From positions 124,001 through 188,000 of the forward strand of contig WGCV01000041.1 of NCBI GenBank assembly GCA_015493615.1: a stretch of 64,000 nt of DNA. The letters are read 5' to 3'. Position numbers and translations under genes: made by a program. This document shows, piece after piece, positions 50,389-59,181 of the stretch. Under the pieces are notes generated by a model. It was not told the origin of the DNA and did not search any database. It was given only the letters and a program-made list of their open reading frames with translations. The stretch comes from Melioribacteraceae bacterium (lineage in GTDB: Bacteria > Bacteroidota > Ignavibacteria > Ignavibacteriales > Melioribacteraceae). Each line of letters starts with the position of its first letter. The first letter of the stretch is position 1.

Positions 50389-53145
50389 ATGAGAGATAAA
50401 AAATTATTTGTTATTGTTGACACTATGGCGCTTGCCTACAAAGCTTATTTCGCTTATATAAATCGCCCTCTTTCCAATTCAAAAGGAGAACCGACAAGCG
50501 CGGTTTACGGTTTTTTGTCGCAGATTTTCAAGATATTGAACGATACGAAACCGGATTATTTCGTTATTGCCTTTGATTCAAAGGAAAAGACTTTCCGTCA
50601 TGACAGATATGAAAACTACAAATCATCCCGCGAGGAAATGCCGGAAGAGTTAATCCCGCAGATTGCGAGAATTAAAGAAATTGTCGAGGCGTTTAACTTT
50701 CCTCTTTTGATACAACCCGGTTTTGAAGCGGACGATTTAATCGGAACGGCGGTTAAACTTGCTGAGAATAAAGGACTTGAATCATACGCGGTTACTCCCG
50801 ATAAAGATTATATTCAGCTGATAACGGATTTCGTTAAAATTCTCCGCCCGGGGAAATCGGGGGACAAGTGGGAATTGATTGACAAAGAATCTGCAATCAA
50901 AAAATACGGATTTGAGCCAATCTATATGATTGATTATCTCGCGCTTGTTGGAGACGCTTCGGACGATATTCCCGGAGTTGCGGGAATCGGTCCGAAAACC
51001 GCTACGCCATTGATTCAGCAATTCGGAACAGTTGAACAAATTTACGAAAACATCGACAAAATAGAAAAAGCCGGAGTTAAGAAAAAACTTTTGGAAAACA
51101 AAGAAAACGCATTCCTTTCCAAAGAGCTTGCAACAATTAAAACAGACGTCCCGATGACCTTGGACTTTGAGCATGCAAAATTCGGCAAACCCGATTTTGA
51201 AAAATTGCTTGAAATATTTGCGGAGCTGGAATTTAAATCGTTCGGCAACAGACTTTTCTCAATCTATGAAAAAGAAACGCCGCAGGAAGCGGATAAGAAA
51301 GAAGAAGTAAAAGTTGAAATAGAAAAAGAATATCATCTTGTTAATGATATAAAGTCCGCTCAACAACTGGCGAAAAAACTTTCGCGAGAAAAACTTTTTG
51401 TATTCGATACCGAGACCAACGGACTTAACACGTTGACGGCAGACCTTGCCGGAGCGTCTTTTGCGGTAAAGGAAGGAGAGGCGTATTTCGTCCCCGTTAA
51501 TCCTTTCCCCGATAAAGAAGATTTGTTCTCGTCCGATTTATCGGACAGACTTACGCTCCATGAATTCCGTGAAATTTTTGCTCCGGTTTTTGAAAATAAC
51601 GGCATTAAAAAAGTTTGCCAGAACGGGAAATTTGATATTTCAATACTTCGTTCGCATGGAATAAAAGTGAAAAACTTTTATTTCGATACGATGCTCGCCA
51701 GCTATGTAATCGATCCTGACCAAAAGCATAATATGGATAATCTCGCAAAAGTTTATCTCGGCTACGAAACGATTCCTCTTTCCGATTTAATCGGGAATAA
51801 GAAAAACGCGGGCAAAATTTTTGACGTTGAGCTTGAAAAACTTTCCGAATATGCGGCGGAAGACGCCGACATAACATTCCGGCTTTTTACTAAACTCAAA
51901 GAAATAATCGATAAAGAGAAGCTGCAGAAAATCGCTTACGATATTGAGTTTCCTCTTGTGGAAGTTCTTGAACAAATGGAAAGAAACGGCGTAAAAATCG
52001 ACACCGAGAGTTTGAGGAAATTCAGCAAAGAACTTGAAATTAAACTTGACGAATTAACCAAACAAATCTACTCCCTTTCCGGATTAACTTTTAATATCAA
52101 TTCGACAAAACAGCTACAGGAAGTTCTTTTTGAAAAGCTGAAACTTCCTCTGTCGAAAAAAACAAAAACCGGATATTCCACAGACGCAAAATCTCTTGAA
52201 AAGTTGAAGGGAAAACATGAAGTAATCGATTTGCTCCTCGAGTACAGACAAATTTCCAAACTAAAATCAACATACGCCGATGCGCTTCCGAAACTGATAA
52301 ATCCCAACACGAAAAGAATTCATACTACGTACAACCAGACTGTCGCTTCGACGGGGCGACTTTCGAGCAACGACCCCAACTTGCAGAATATACCGATTCG
52401 TTCGGAGTTGGGTAAAGAAATACGAAAAGCTTTTGTCCCGACGGATAAATCCCATTTGATTTTAAGCGCCGATTACAGCCAGATCGAGCTGAGAATAATG
52501 GCTTCAATCTCAAAAGATCCCGCGCTCACCGAGGCGTTCCGGCAAGGAGAAGACATTCACCGCAGAACCGCGGCGCTTGTTTTTCAAGTTCCTCCGGATG
52601 AAGTTACGCCGGACATGCGCCGGAAAGCCAAAGAAGTTAATTTCGGGATTCTTTACGGAATCGGAGTTTTCGGTTTAAGCAGCCGGCTCGGGATTCCCCG
52701 CGCGCACGCGAAAGAGATAATCGACACTTATTTCGAGACGTTTAAGAACGTCAGGCAATTCATGAATGATTCGATTAACTTTGCCAAAGAACACGGTTAC
52801 GCTAAAACGCTCCTCGGCAGAAGACGCTTTCTCCGCAACATCAACAGCGGCAACAATGTCGTGCGCCAATTCGAAGAGCGCGTTGCAATCAATATGCCGA
52901 TTCAAGGAACCGCCGCGGACTTAATCAAAATTGCAATGATTAATATTCATAAGAAAATGATCGCTGCAAATTTCGTAAGTAAAATGGCGCTGCAAGTTCA
53001 TGACGAACTTGTGTTCGACGTTCATAAAGATGAATTGGAAAGAATTAAAAACTTGGTAAAATCAGAAATGGAAAACGCAATGCAGCTTGAAGTCCCGCTG
53101 ATTGTTGATATCGGAACGGGAGCTAATTGGTTGGAAGCGCATTAA
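50389..53145 (+). CDS. polA: DNA polymerase I
   Basis: A 918-residue enzyme with all three domains. The 5' nuclease is at ~1-290 (IDYLALVGDASDDIPGVAGIGPKTAT). The 3'-5' exonuclease is at ~320-500 with acidic residues retained (VFDTETNGLNT, CQNGKFDISIL, YAAEDADITF), so proofreading should be active. The polymerase is at ~510-918 (LSADYSQIELRIMASIS, RRKAKEVNFGILYGIGVFGLS, LQVHDELVFDV). It acts in Okazaki-fragment maturation and repair. Confidence 0.98.
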   Translation: MRDKKLFVIVDTMALAYKAYFAYINRPLSNSKGEPTSAVYGFLSQIFKILNDTKPDYFVIAFDSKEKTFRHDRYENYKSSREEMPEELIPQIARIKEIVEAFNFPLLIQPGFEADDLIGTAVKLAENKGLESYAVTPDKDYIQLITDFVKILRPGKSGDKWELIDKESAIKKYGFEPIYMIDYLALVGDASDDIPGVAGIGPKTATPLIQQFGTVEQIYENIDKIEKAGVKKKLLENKENAFLSKELATIKTDVPMTLDFEHAKFGKPDFEKLLEIFAELEFKSFGNRLFSIYEKETPQEADKKEEVKVEIEKEYHLVNDIKSAQQLAKKLSREKLFVFDTETNGLNTLTADLAGASFAVKEGEAYFVPVNPFPDKEDLFSSDLSDRLTLHEFREIFAPVFENNGIKKVCQNGKFDISILRSHGIKVKNFYFDTMLASYVIDPDQKHNMDNLAKVYLGYETIPLSDLIGNKKNAGKIFDVELEKLSEYAAEDADITFRLFTKLKEIIDKEKLQKIAYDIEFPLVEVLEQMERNGVKIDTESLRKFSKELEIKLDELTKQIYSLSGLTFNINSTKQLQEVLFEKLKLPLSKKTKTGYSTDAKSLEKLKGKHEVIDLLLEYRQISKLKSTYADALPKLINPNTKRIHTTYNQTVASTGRLSSNDPNLQNIPIRSELGKEIRKAFVPTDKSHLILSADYSQIELRIMASISKDPALTEAFRQGEDIHRRTAALVFQVPPDEVTPDMRRKAKEVNFGILYGIGVFGLSSRLGIPRAHAKEIIDTYFETFKNVRQFMNDSINFAKEHGYAKTLLGRRRFLRNINSGNNVVRQFEERVAINMPIQGTAADLIKIAMINIHKKMIAANFVSKMALQVHDELVFDVHKDELERIKNLVKSEMENAMQLEVPLIVDIGTGANWLEAH

Positions 53146-53150
53146 AAGTA

Positions 53151-53214
53151 ATTCCCCTTCCTACGGAATCCGCTGCGGCGGAGTGGATTCGCGCAAGCGA
53201 AGACGGGGTAGGGG
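53151..53214. repeat. GC-rich palindromic repeat, unit 2 (left of DUF559)
   Basis: ATTCCCCTTCCTACGGAATCC..GCGGCGGAG, ending GCGAAGACGGGGTAGGGG. A half-unit of the family, oriented with its GACGGGGTAGG end to the right. Confidence 0.8.
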
Positions 53215-53261
53215 CTTTGCATGAAAATTAAGCAAAATGTGTAAAAAAATCGGCATCTATC

Positions 53262-53380
53262 CACACCCCGTCTTCCGACTTCGCCACGCTCCGTCGGAAT
53301 CCACCCCTCTGTCCAGAGGGGAATTAAATTCCCCTTCCAGTGGAAGGGGTGGCTCCGCCTCTGGCGGAGACGGGGTAGGT
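53262..53380. repeat. GC-rich palindromic repeat, unit 3 (left of DUF559)
   Basis: A full unit: outer ends CACCCCGTCTTCCGAC and GGAGACGGGGTAGGT in inverted orientation. Inside lie the hairpin CCCCTCTG-TC-CAGAGGGG and GGGGAATTAAATTCCCC. A CTCCGCC-TCT-GGCGGAG palindrome sits next to the right end. It starts ~115 bases downstream of polA. Confidence 0.85.
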
Positions 53381-53476
53381 ACAACTTTACAAAAAACGAG
53401 AAATAAAAAATATCCCCTTGAAACACCGCCCCCGATTTATTATTTTACAATTAAATAATAGGGCAAAAAAATAATA

Positions 53477-53869
53477 ATGAAACAGCATCTTCCACATTGG
53501 TACGAACTACCGAAAAATCCCAAACTTAAAGAACGAGCAAGAGAATTACGCAAAGCGGGAAATCTTTCTGAAGTAATATTTTGGAATGCCGTAAAAAATA
53601 AACAATTCTTAAATTTGGATTTTGACAGACAAAAAATCATCGGGAATTACATTGTGGATTTTTACTGCAAATCTCTCGGACTGGTGATAGAAATCGACGG
53701 TTCGTCTCACGCGGACAAAGAAGAATATGATGAAAACCGAGACGCGTTTTTGGAAGGCTACGGACTGAAAGTAGTGCATATTTTTGATACTGATGTTAAA
53801 AATAATTTAAATGGCGTAATGTGTTACCTTGAACAAATTGCTGAGGAGAGAAAAAGGGAGTTGGAGTGA
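53477..53869 (+). CDS. DUF559 / Vsr-like endonuclease-domain protein
   Basis: A 130-residue single-domain protein. It has LKERARELRKAGNLSEVIFWNAVKNKQ, then the PD-(D/E)xK-like core LDFDRQKIIGNYIVDFYCKSLGLVIEIDGSSH. It ends with the region DENRDAFLEGYGLKVVHIFDTDV. The family is related to very-short-patch repair and restriction nucleases; its real substrate is not established. It lies alone between palindromic repeats on both sides and in a region with no other transcription partner. That suggests a mobile or repeat-associated gene. Confidence 0.88.
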   Translation: MKQHLPHWYELPKNPKLKERARELRKAGNLSEVIFWNAVKNKQFLNLDFDRQKIIGNYIVDFYCKSLGLVIEIDGSSHADKEEYDENRDAFLEGYGLKVVHIFDTDVKNNLNGVMCYLEQIAEERKRELE

Positions 53870-53884
53870 AAGTTAGGGGTTCTT

Positions 53885-54000
53885 CCACACCCCGTCTTCC
53901 GACTTCACTCCGTTACGTCGGAATCCACCCCTCTGTCCAGAGGGGAATTTTAAAATTCCCATTCCTACGGAATCCGCCTTTAGCGAAGACGGGGTAGGTG
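53885..54000. repeat. GC-rich palindromic repeat, unit 4 (right of DUF559)
   Basis: A full unit 15 bases after the DUF559 stop: outer ends CACCCCGTCTTCCGACTTC and GCGAAGACGGGGTAGGTG. It has hairpin CCCCTCTG-TC-CAGAGGGG and GGGGAATTTTAAAATTCCC. Its left ~60 bases are nearly identical to unit 3, so the DUF559 gene is bracketed by direct copies of an internally palindromic unit. Confidence 0.85.
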
Positions 54001-54060
54001 CATTTTTAGCAACAATAAACAAACATCCAACCTCAAATACTTTAAAGGTTACAATAATTC

Positions 54061-54768
54061 CTAATAAACTACGATAAACTGCCCGTAAAATATTGCCGCT
54101 GAGATACAAAGAAATCCGGCAAAAGAGATAAGGTTATTCCTAAAAATCTTTTTCATCCCGATAAAAAGAAGCGCTAAGCTCCACAACAACATTATGCCGT
54201 GAATCGAAAGGAGCAAGTAAGCGGGGAAAGATTTAATCACCCATGGGTAAGGATGAAACGTAAACCAATATTCGCCGAAAAGTCCTACTTCAATCGGAAA
54301 GAGAAAAAATGAAGTTAAAATAACAGGAACAAAGGCAAAAATCGAAACCGCCGCGATATCTTTAAATCTTGCTTTATATCCGAGCGGGTAAAAAATAAAT
54401 TTAACAAACATGGAAACGGATAAAATCGTAATTGTGTAATTGATTATCGCCGATTCAAATATTTTAAGAAATCCTTCAATACCGGACGACTCGTTTCTCA
54501 GAAAATTAGACGCTGCAAAATCGTAAAAAGCAAGAGTAAGAACAAAAGTAAAAGCGATAAGAAATATTCCCGATTTCCTTTTGGCGTAAATAATTTTTGT
54601 CATGGTTTTAACGGGCGAGTCAAACAAGTTCAGAATGGTTTTCCATATGTTGAGGTTGTTTATTCTGTTTCTGACAAAAGCTCCGCATTCGGGGCAAGTA
54701 TCAACATAAGCGGGAATCCTATTTTTACACGAATCGCAAACAATGCTATTTTTTTTCTCGATTTTCAA
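54061..54768 (-). CDS. Zinc-ribbon and Yip1-like membrane protein
   Basis: A 235-residue protein with an N-terminal CxxC...CxxC zinc ribbon (IVCDSCKNRI, DTCPECGAFV) and a five-TM Yip1-type domain (DSPVKTMTKIIYAKRKSG, then hydrophobic helices). The start is a TTG at 54768 that overlaps the DUF5683 stop as TTGA; no ATG lies before the zinc ribbon. Function unknown; Yip1-like proteins are general bacterial inner-membrane proteins. Confidence 0.8.
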   Translation of the reverse strand: MKIEKKNSIVCDSCKNRIPAYVDTCPECGAFVRNRINNLNIWKTILNLFDSPVKTMTKIIYAKRKSGIFLIAFTFVLTLAFYDFAASNFLRNESSGIEGFLKIFESAIINYTITILSVSMFVKFIFYPLGYKARFKDIAAVSIFAFVPVILTSFFLFPIEVGLFGEYWFTFHPYPWVIKSFPAYLLLSIHGIMLLWSLALLFIGMKKIFRNNLISFAGFLCISAAIFYGQFIVVY

Positions 54769-55250
54769 AATCTGTATCTGAGATTTATTTCATGAGCGCC
54801 GGTATTCGGGTTTGTGTATGTGGAAAAATCAAAGAGATGCGCGTCAACGTAAGCGTCAACAATATTCAGTAAGTATGTGATAAATAAAAAAACGCCGTTT
54901 AAATCCCTTTGGTCGCGGTAAAACTCGCGCAGTTCGTAATAGCCCTTTTCTCCGGTTCGCGAATAAAGATCGGCGTTGCTTTTGTAAAGATTATTATTCC
55001 AAATCCAGTAGTAGATAAATCCGGCGGAGGCTCCCCAAATAATCGGAATTTTCCAGTAAGCTTCGTTGTAGAATTGTCCCCATCCCGGTATTATTGCGCT
55101 TCTTAGCATTGCGCCGGTCGGGGATTTGGAAGGCGAATAAACTTGCGAATGCCGCGCGCCGAGAGTGTCGATTTTCGACTGAGCATTCAGACTTGTAACA
55201 GCAAAAAAAATTACGAGTAAAAACAGAGGAAGTTGAAGTCCGTTTTTCAT
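54765..55250 (-). CDS. DUF5683-domain membrane protein
   Basis: A 161-residue protein with a signal peptide (LQLPLFLLVIFFAVTSLNAQ). The conserved SPTGAMLRSAIIPGWGQFYNEAYWKIPIIW and a C-terminal FITYLLNIVDAYVDAHLFDF are typical of DUF5683, which usually follows parB in Bacteroidota. That order holds here (10 bases after parB). Function unknown; probably envelope. Confidence 0.85.
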   Translation of the reverse strand: MKNGLQLPLFLLVIFFAVTSLNAQSKIDTLGARHSQVYSPSKSPTGAMLRSAIIPGWGQFYNEAYWKIPIIWGASAGFIYYWIWNNNLYKSNADLYSRTGEKGYYELREFYRDQRDLNGVFLFITYLLNIVDAYVDAHLFDFSTYTNPNTGAHEINLRYRF

Positions 55251-55260
55251 TTAACACAAT

Positions 55261-56211
55261 CTAATTATATTGTTCAATGATTTCGAAAAGCTCGAAAAGC
55301 CGTTCAAGTTCGTCATTGGAATAAAACTCGATTGTGATATTGCCCGAGCCGTCTTTTTTCTGCTTACATGAAACTTTCGTCGCAAATATTGCCCGCAGTT
55401 TCGATTCCACATCGCGGCGCGACAAATCCTCTACATATTCTTCATCACTCTTGGTGGATGAGTTTGTCCCGGATTTTTTCGCAGGATTGTTTAATTCCTT
55501 TACAATCTTTTCAACTTTTCGTACGGAGAGCTGTTTGGAAATAATTTGGTCAAGCAGCTGAAGTTTTAAGTTATCCGATTCCAAATTAATCAGCGCGCGC
55601 GCATGTCCGCTTGATAATTTTCCTTCGGCAAGGGATTCCTTTATTTTAGCGGGAAGTTTCAGCAAACGAAGGGAGTTTGTGATTGTAGTTCTGTTTTTTC
55701 CTACTCTCTTTGCGATTTCGTCCTGAGTTAATTTGCATTCGCTTATTAACCTGTTGTACGATTCCGCAATTTCAATCGGGTTCAAATCTTCGCGTTGTAT
55801 GTTCTCAATCAGCGCCAGCGCAATCATGTTTTCCGGAGTGTCAACTTTAATTATGTACGCGGGAATTTCCCGGTAGCCGATATCGGAAAAAGCTCTTAAT
55901 CGTCGCTCGCCGGATATCAATTCGTAAGCGCCTTTTTCTGTTCGCCGGACAGTTATCGGCTGAATTAATCCGTTTTCAAGAATCGATTTTTTAAGTTCGT
56001 CAAGAGCTTCGGAATTAAATTCTCTTCTCGGCTGGTAGGGATTGGGAACAACTTTCTCAACCGGAACTTTTACAAGCACATCCGTTTCTTTACCGTTATC
56101 CGGCTGCAGTTCTCCAGAGTTAACCGCAAGAGGTTCGCTGACCGATTCCCTGACTTTCGGGTTAATCAGCGCGTCCAAACCTTTTCCCAATCCGCTTTTA
56201 ATTTTATTCAT
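55261..56211 (-). CDS. parB: Chromosome-partitioning protein ParB
   Basis: About 316 residues. The N-terminal GLGKGLDALI box, the CTPase/ParB signature NPYQPRREF and GERRLRAFSDIGYREIPA, a helix-turn-helix (LTQDEIAKRVGKNRTTITNSLRLLKLP) and a C-terminal dimerisation part are present. It is a CTP-dependent clamp that loads at parS and segregates the origin. The ATG at 56211 overlaps the parA stop by 8 bases; the longer upstream frame is a shadow of parA. No parS site was seen in the window. Confidence 0.96.
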   Translation of the reverse strand: MNKIKSGLGKGLDALINPKVRESVSEPLAVNSGELQPDNGKETDVLVKVPVEKVVPNPYQPRREFNSEALDELKKSILENGLIQPITVRRTEKGAYELISGERRLRAFSDIGYREIPAYIIKVDTPENMIALALIENIQREDLNPIEIAESYNRLISECKLTQDEIAKRVGKNRTTITNSLRLLKLPAKIKESLAEGKLSSGHARALINLESDNLKLQLLDQIISKQLSVRKVEKIVKELNNPAKKSGTNSSTKSDEEYVEDLSRRDVESKLRAIFATKVSCKQKKDGSGNITIEFYSNDELERLFELFEIIEQYN

Positions 56212-56983
56212 TCTCCCTTTCCTTAAAATTTTCATCCGAAAGTAATTCCGCCGCCAAAGCCATATAATTTTTAGCTCCGGTTGATGTTGCGTCATAAAGA
56301 ATTACCGGTTTCTCAAAACTCGGCGATTCGGAAATTCGCACGTTTCTGTGAATTATGGTTTTAAATACGCGATTGCCGAAATATTTTTTAACTTCCTCAA
56401 CCACTTGATTTGACAGCTTCAAACGCTGATCGTACATCGTTAAAAGAACGCCTTCGATAAATAAATTTTTGTTAAAGTTTTTCTTAACGATATTAATTGT
56501 GTTTAACAGTTGTCCCAATCCTTCCAATGCGAAATATTCGCACTGAACGGGAACAATAACGGCGTCGGAAGCCGTTAGTGCGTTCAAGGTTAAAAGACCG
56601 AGAGAGGGAGGGCAATCGATAAAAACATAATCGTACTTATCTTTAACATTGTCGATGAAGTCTTTGAGTAAATACTCGCGGTTTTCAATGCTCACCAGCT
56701 CGACTTCCGCGCCTACAAGATTTATGCTGGCGGGGACAATATCGAGGTACGGCATGTAGGTGGACTGGATAGCGTCCTTATATTCAATCTCGCCGCTGAT
56801 AGCTTCGTAAACGGATTTATCCGAACCGCCGACGCCAAGCCCTGAAGATGAATTTGCCTGCGGGTCAATATCTATCAGCAGTGTTTTTCTTTCAAGCGCC
56901 GCAATTGAGGCGGAAAGATTTATGGAGGTAGTCGTTTTACCGACTCCTCCTTTTTGATTTGTAATTGCAATAACTTTTGACAT
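56204..56983 (-). CDS. parA: Chromosome-partitioning ATPase ParA/Soj
   Basis: A 259-residue Walker-type ATPase: AITNQKGGVGKTTTSINLSASI (deviant Walker A), LLIDIDPQANSSSGLG, DYVFIDCPPSLGLLTLNAL, and the C-terminal YDATSTGAKNYMALAAELL. Partner of the ParB encoded directly downstream. This chromosomal type lacks the N-terminal helix-turn-helix of plasmid ParA. Confidence 0.97.
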   Translation of the reverse strand: MSKVIAITNQKGGVGKTTTSINLSASIAALERKTLLIDIDPQANSSSGLGVGGSDKSVYEAISGEIEYKDAIQSTYMPYLDIVPASINLVGAEVELVSIENREYLLKDFIDNVKDKYDYVFIDCPPSLGLLTLNALTASDAVIVPVQCEYFALEGLGQLLNTINIVKKNFNKNLFIEGVLLTMYDQRLKLSNQVVEEVKKYFGNRVFKTIIHRNVRISESPSFEKPVILYDATSTGAKNYMALAAELLSDENFKERENE

Positions 56984-56986
56984 AAA

Positions 56987-57664
56987 TTATAGTTCTATTT
57001 CTTCGCCGTATTCTAAAATTCGAGAATTAAATCCCTTTGCTTCAACTTTTTCCTTAAACTCTTTCGGGTTAGCGTTGATTAAAGGGAACGTGTTGTAGTG
57101 AATCGGGATAGCGACTTTGGGGTTAACAAATTCAACCGCTTTTACTGCGTCGTCAATACCCATTGTGAAATTATCGCCGATTGGAACTAGAAAGTAATCG
57201 ATATCATTTAACTCGCCGATAAGTTTCATGTCGAGGAACAGCCCGGTGTCGCCCGCATGATAAATTGTTTTTCCGTCAATTGTTAAAATAACGCCAGCGG
57301 GTTCGCCTGCGTAATGTCCGTCGGGAGTAATGGAGCCGTGATGCGCAATTGTAAATTTAACTTTGCCGAAATCAAAATTCCAGCTTCCGCCGATATGCAT
57401 ATTGTGCGCCTTGTAACCTTTCGAGGCAATATAATCGGCTAACTCATTAACCGAAATAAAGAGAGGCGAAGTTTTATCGGCAATCTTAAATGAATCTCCG
57501 AGATGATCGCCGTGAGCGTGAGTAAGCACAATATAATCGGCTGTAACTTCGTCCGACTTCACGGGCGAGGTCGGGTTCTGATCCAAAAAAGGATCGATTA
57601 AAATACATTTGTTGTCCTCGGTTGTAATCTGAAAAGCCGAATGTGAAAAATATCTTAGCTTCAT
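56987..57664 (-). CDS. Metallo-beta-lactamase-fold hydrolase (UPF0173/YtkL type)
   Basis: About 225 residues. MKLRYFSHSAFQITTEDNKCILIDPFLDQNP, the metal motif THAHGDHLGD, IAHHGSITPDGHYAGEPAGVI, YHAGDTGLF and VPIGDNFTMGIDDAVKAVE are characteristic of the UPF0173 family. The reaction is unknown. The ATG at 57664 has AAGGAG 8 bases upstream; an ATG two codons earlier is too close to it. Confidence 0.9.
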   Translation of the reverse strand: MKLRYFSHSAFQITTEDNKCILIDPFLDQNPTSPVKSDEVTADYIVLTHAHGDHLGDSFKIADKTSPLFISVNELADYIASKGYKAHNMHIGGSWNFDFGKVKFTIAHHGSITPDGHYAGEPAGVILTIDGKTIYHAGDTGLFLDMKLIGELNDIDYFLVPIGDNFTMGIDDAVKAVEFVNPKVAIPIHYNTFPLINANPKEFKEKVEAKGFNSRILEYGEEIEL

Positions 57665-57703
57665 AACCATTCTCCTTTTACTTTTATAAAATCTTATTCC
57701 CAA

Positions 57704-58393
57704 TTATATGAATAAGACTTTAATAAATCCAATGATTGCTTGAATTGATTTCATTTTACTTTCGTTATCATTGTAAATAGTCGGAATTTCAACAAAACCG
57801 AATTCCATTTTGTTTCTTGCGGCGTAAACAAGCATTTCGCTTTCGGCTTCAAATCCGGAGAACGCAGGTAATATTTTTTCAATTCGCTCGAGTTTGAATA
57901 ATCTGAATCCGGATTGGCTGTCGAGAATTTTTTTGCCGGTTTTAATCGACAACAGTTTTGAGGTTAAAAAGTTGCTTGCGATTCTCGGCAGCGGCATCTC
58001 TTTGGTTGTGCCGAGTCTGTTCCCGATAACAATGTCGCAACTCTCTTTTTCCGCTTCGGAAAGAAATTTGGGGATAGAACCGGGGTCGTGTTGTAAATCG
58101 GCGTCGAGCGTTACGGCAAAGTCAAACCCCGACTTTTTCGCGAACAACAAACCCGTTGTAAGCGCGGCGCCTTTCCCCATGTTCTTTTCATGTCTGAAAA
58201 TTTTTATGTTGTCAATTCCTTCAAGAAGACTTATCGATTTGTCGGTTGAGCCGTCATCGACAACGATTACAGATTCAATAAACTTTTTGGTTTGAATTAC
58301 CGTTTCAAGGAGTTTACTGTTTTCGTTAAAAGTCGGAATAACCGCGCAGACTTTCGGGCTACTTCCAGAATTGTTCAAAAATGCCCCGGACAT
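57704..58393 (-). CDS. Family 2 glycosyltransferase (dolichyl-phosphate-mannose-synthase-like)
   Basis: A 229-residue GT2 protein. VCAVIPTFNENSKLLETV, SVIVVDDGSTDKSISLLEG, NMGKGAALTTGLLFAKKSGFDFAVTLDADLQHDP and LDSQSGFRLFKLERI are typical of polyprenyl-phosphate sugar transferases. A short hydrophobic C-terminus follows. The only ATG before the conserved core is at 58393, overlapping the cdaA end by 35 bases. Confidence 0.88.
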   Translation of the reverse strand: MSGAFLNNSGSSPKVCAVIPTFNENSKLLETVIQTKKFIESVIVVDDGSTDKSISLLEGIDNIKIFRHEKNMGKGAALTTGLLFAKKSGFDFAVTLDADLQHDPGSIPKFLSEAEKESCDIVIGNRLGTTKEMPLPRIASNFLTSKLLSIKTGKKILDSQSGFRLFKLERIEKILPAFSGFEAESEMLVYAARNKMEFGFVEIPTIYNDNESKMKSIQAIIGFIKVLFI

Positions 58394-59180
58394 TTGTTTG
58401 CTGCTTCAAGTTTAGTTTTTCGTTCAGTAAGTTCTTCAGCGACTCTTTGGATAGCCCGCTGGTAAGCTCTCCGTTTTCCGCGATTGAGATACTTCCGGTT
58501 TCTTCGGAAACGATCAAACTCAAAACGTCGGACTGCTCCGAAATCCCAAGTCCGGCTTTGTGGCGCATCCCGAGAGAAATTCCGTTAACTTCCGATTTGT
58601 TGGAAAGAGGGAGCGTGCATCTTGCGGCTTTAATAATATTGTTTTTAACTACGACGGCTCCGTCGTGCAGAGGGGAACGCGGAAAAAATATATTGCGCAA
58701 TAAATCTTTACTCAGCTTTGCGTCAATAATTACGCCGGTATCGATAATAGCTTTAATCTCAGCCGAGCGTTCGATTACGATTAAAGCTCCGTGCTGATGC
58801 TGCGACATCTCAAAAACGGCGTCTGTTAATTCTTCGGCAACGTCAATATCAATCTCATATTTATTCGAGCTGAAAAATCGTAAAAGTCTTGATTTACTGA
58901 GCATCATCAAAAACCGCCGGAGTTCCGGCTGGAATAAAACGACAAAAACCAGAACCCAAACATCCGTTATCAATTTAAGGATATAGGTTAAAGTTCTCAT
59001 TCCGGTTAGCTGAGCGATTAACGACAGAGCGAGCAAAGCCATCAAGCCGAGCAGAATCTGCGCCGCAACCGTCCCGCGAATCAGCTTATAAATTTGATAA
59101 GTCAGAAACGACACAATTGTTATGTCGATTAAATCGACAACCGTGAACGATATAAAACCTATTTTGAATAGTTCGAGCAT
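58359..59180 (-). CDS. cdaA: Diadenylate cyclase CdaA
   Basis: A 273-residue membrane-bound cyclase. Three N-terminal TM segments (~10-80) and a DisA_N cyclase domain with SPLHDGAVVVKNNIIKAARCTLPLS (DGA motif) and ISLGMRHKAGLGISEQSD (RHR-like motif). Synthesises c-di-AMP, which controls osmolyte uptake and wall homeostasis. It starts one base after folP and co-occurs with a PASTA protein upstream. CdaR-like regulators are absent from the window. Confidence 0.95.
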   Translation of the reverse strand: MLELFKIGFISFTVVDLIDITIVSFLTYQIYKLIRGTVAAQILLGLMALLALSLIAQLTGMRTLTYILKLITDVWVLVFVVLFQPELRRFLMMLSKSRLLRFFSSNKYEIDIDVAEELTDAVFEMSQHQHGALIVIERSAEIKAIIDTGVIIDAKLSKDLLRNIFFPRSPLHDGAVVVKNNIIKAARCTLPLSNKSEVNGISLGMRHKAGLGISEQSDVLSLIVSEETGSISIAENGELTSGLSKESLKNLLNEKLNLKQQTNVRGIFEQFWK

Positions 59181-59181
59181 A

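Noticed and set aside
53237-53458. Plus-strand open frame of 73 codons between polA and the DUF559 gene
   Set aside because: Its translation is that of palindromic repeat unit 3 and similar frames arise from the other units, so it is not a gene.
54061-56983. parS sites and a replication origin near parAB
   Set aside because: No TGTTTCACGTGAAACA-like palindrome or DnaA-box cluster was seen in or around the genes.
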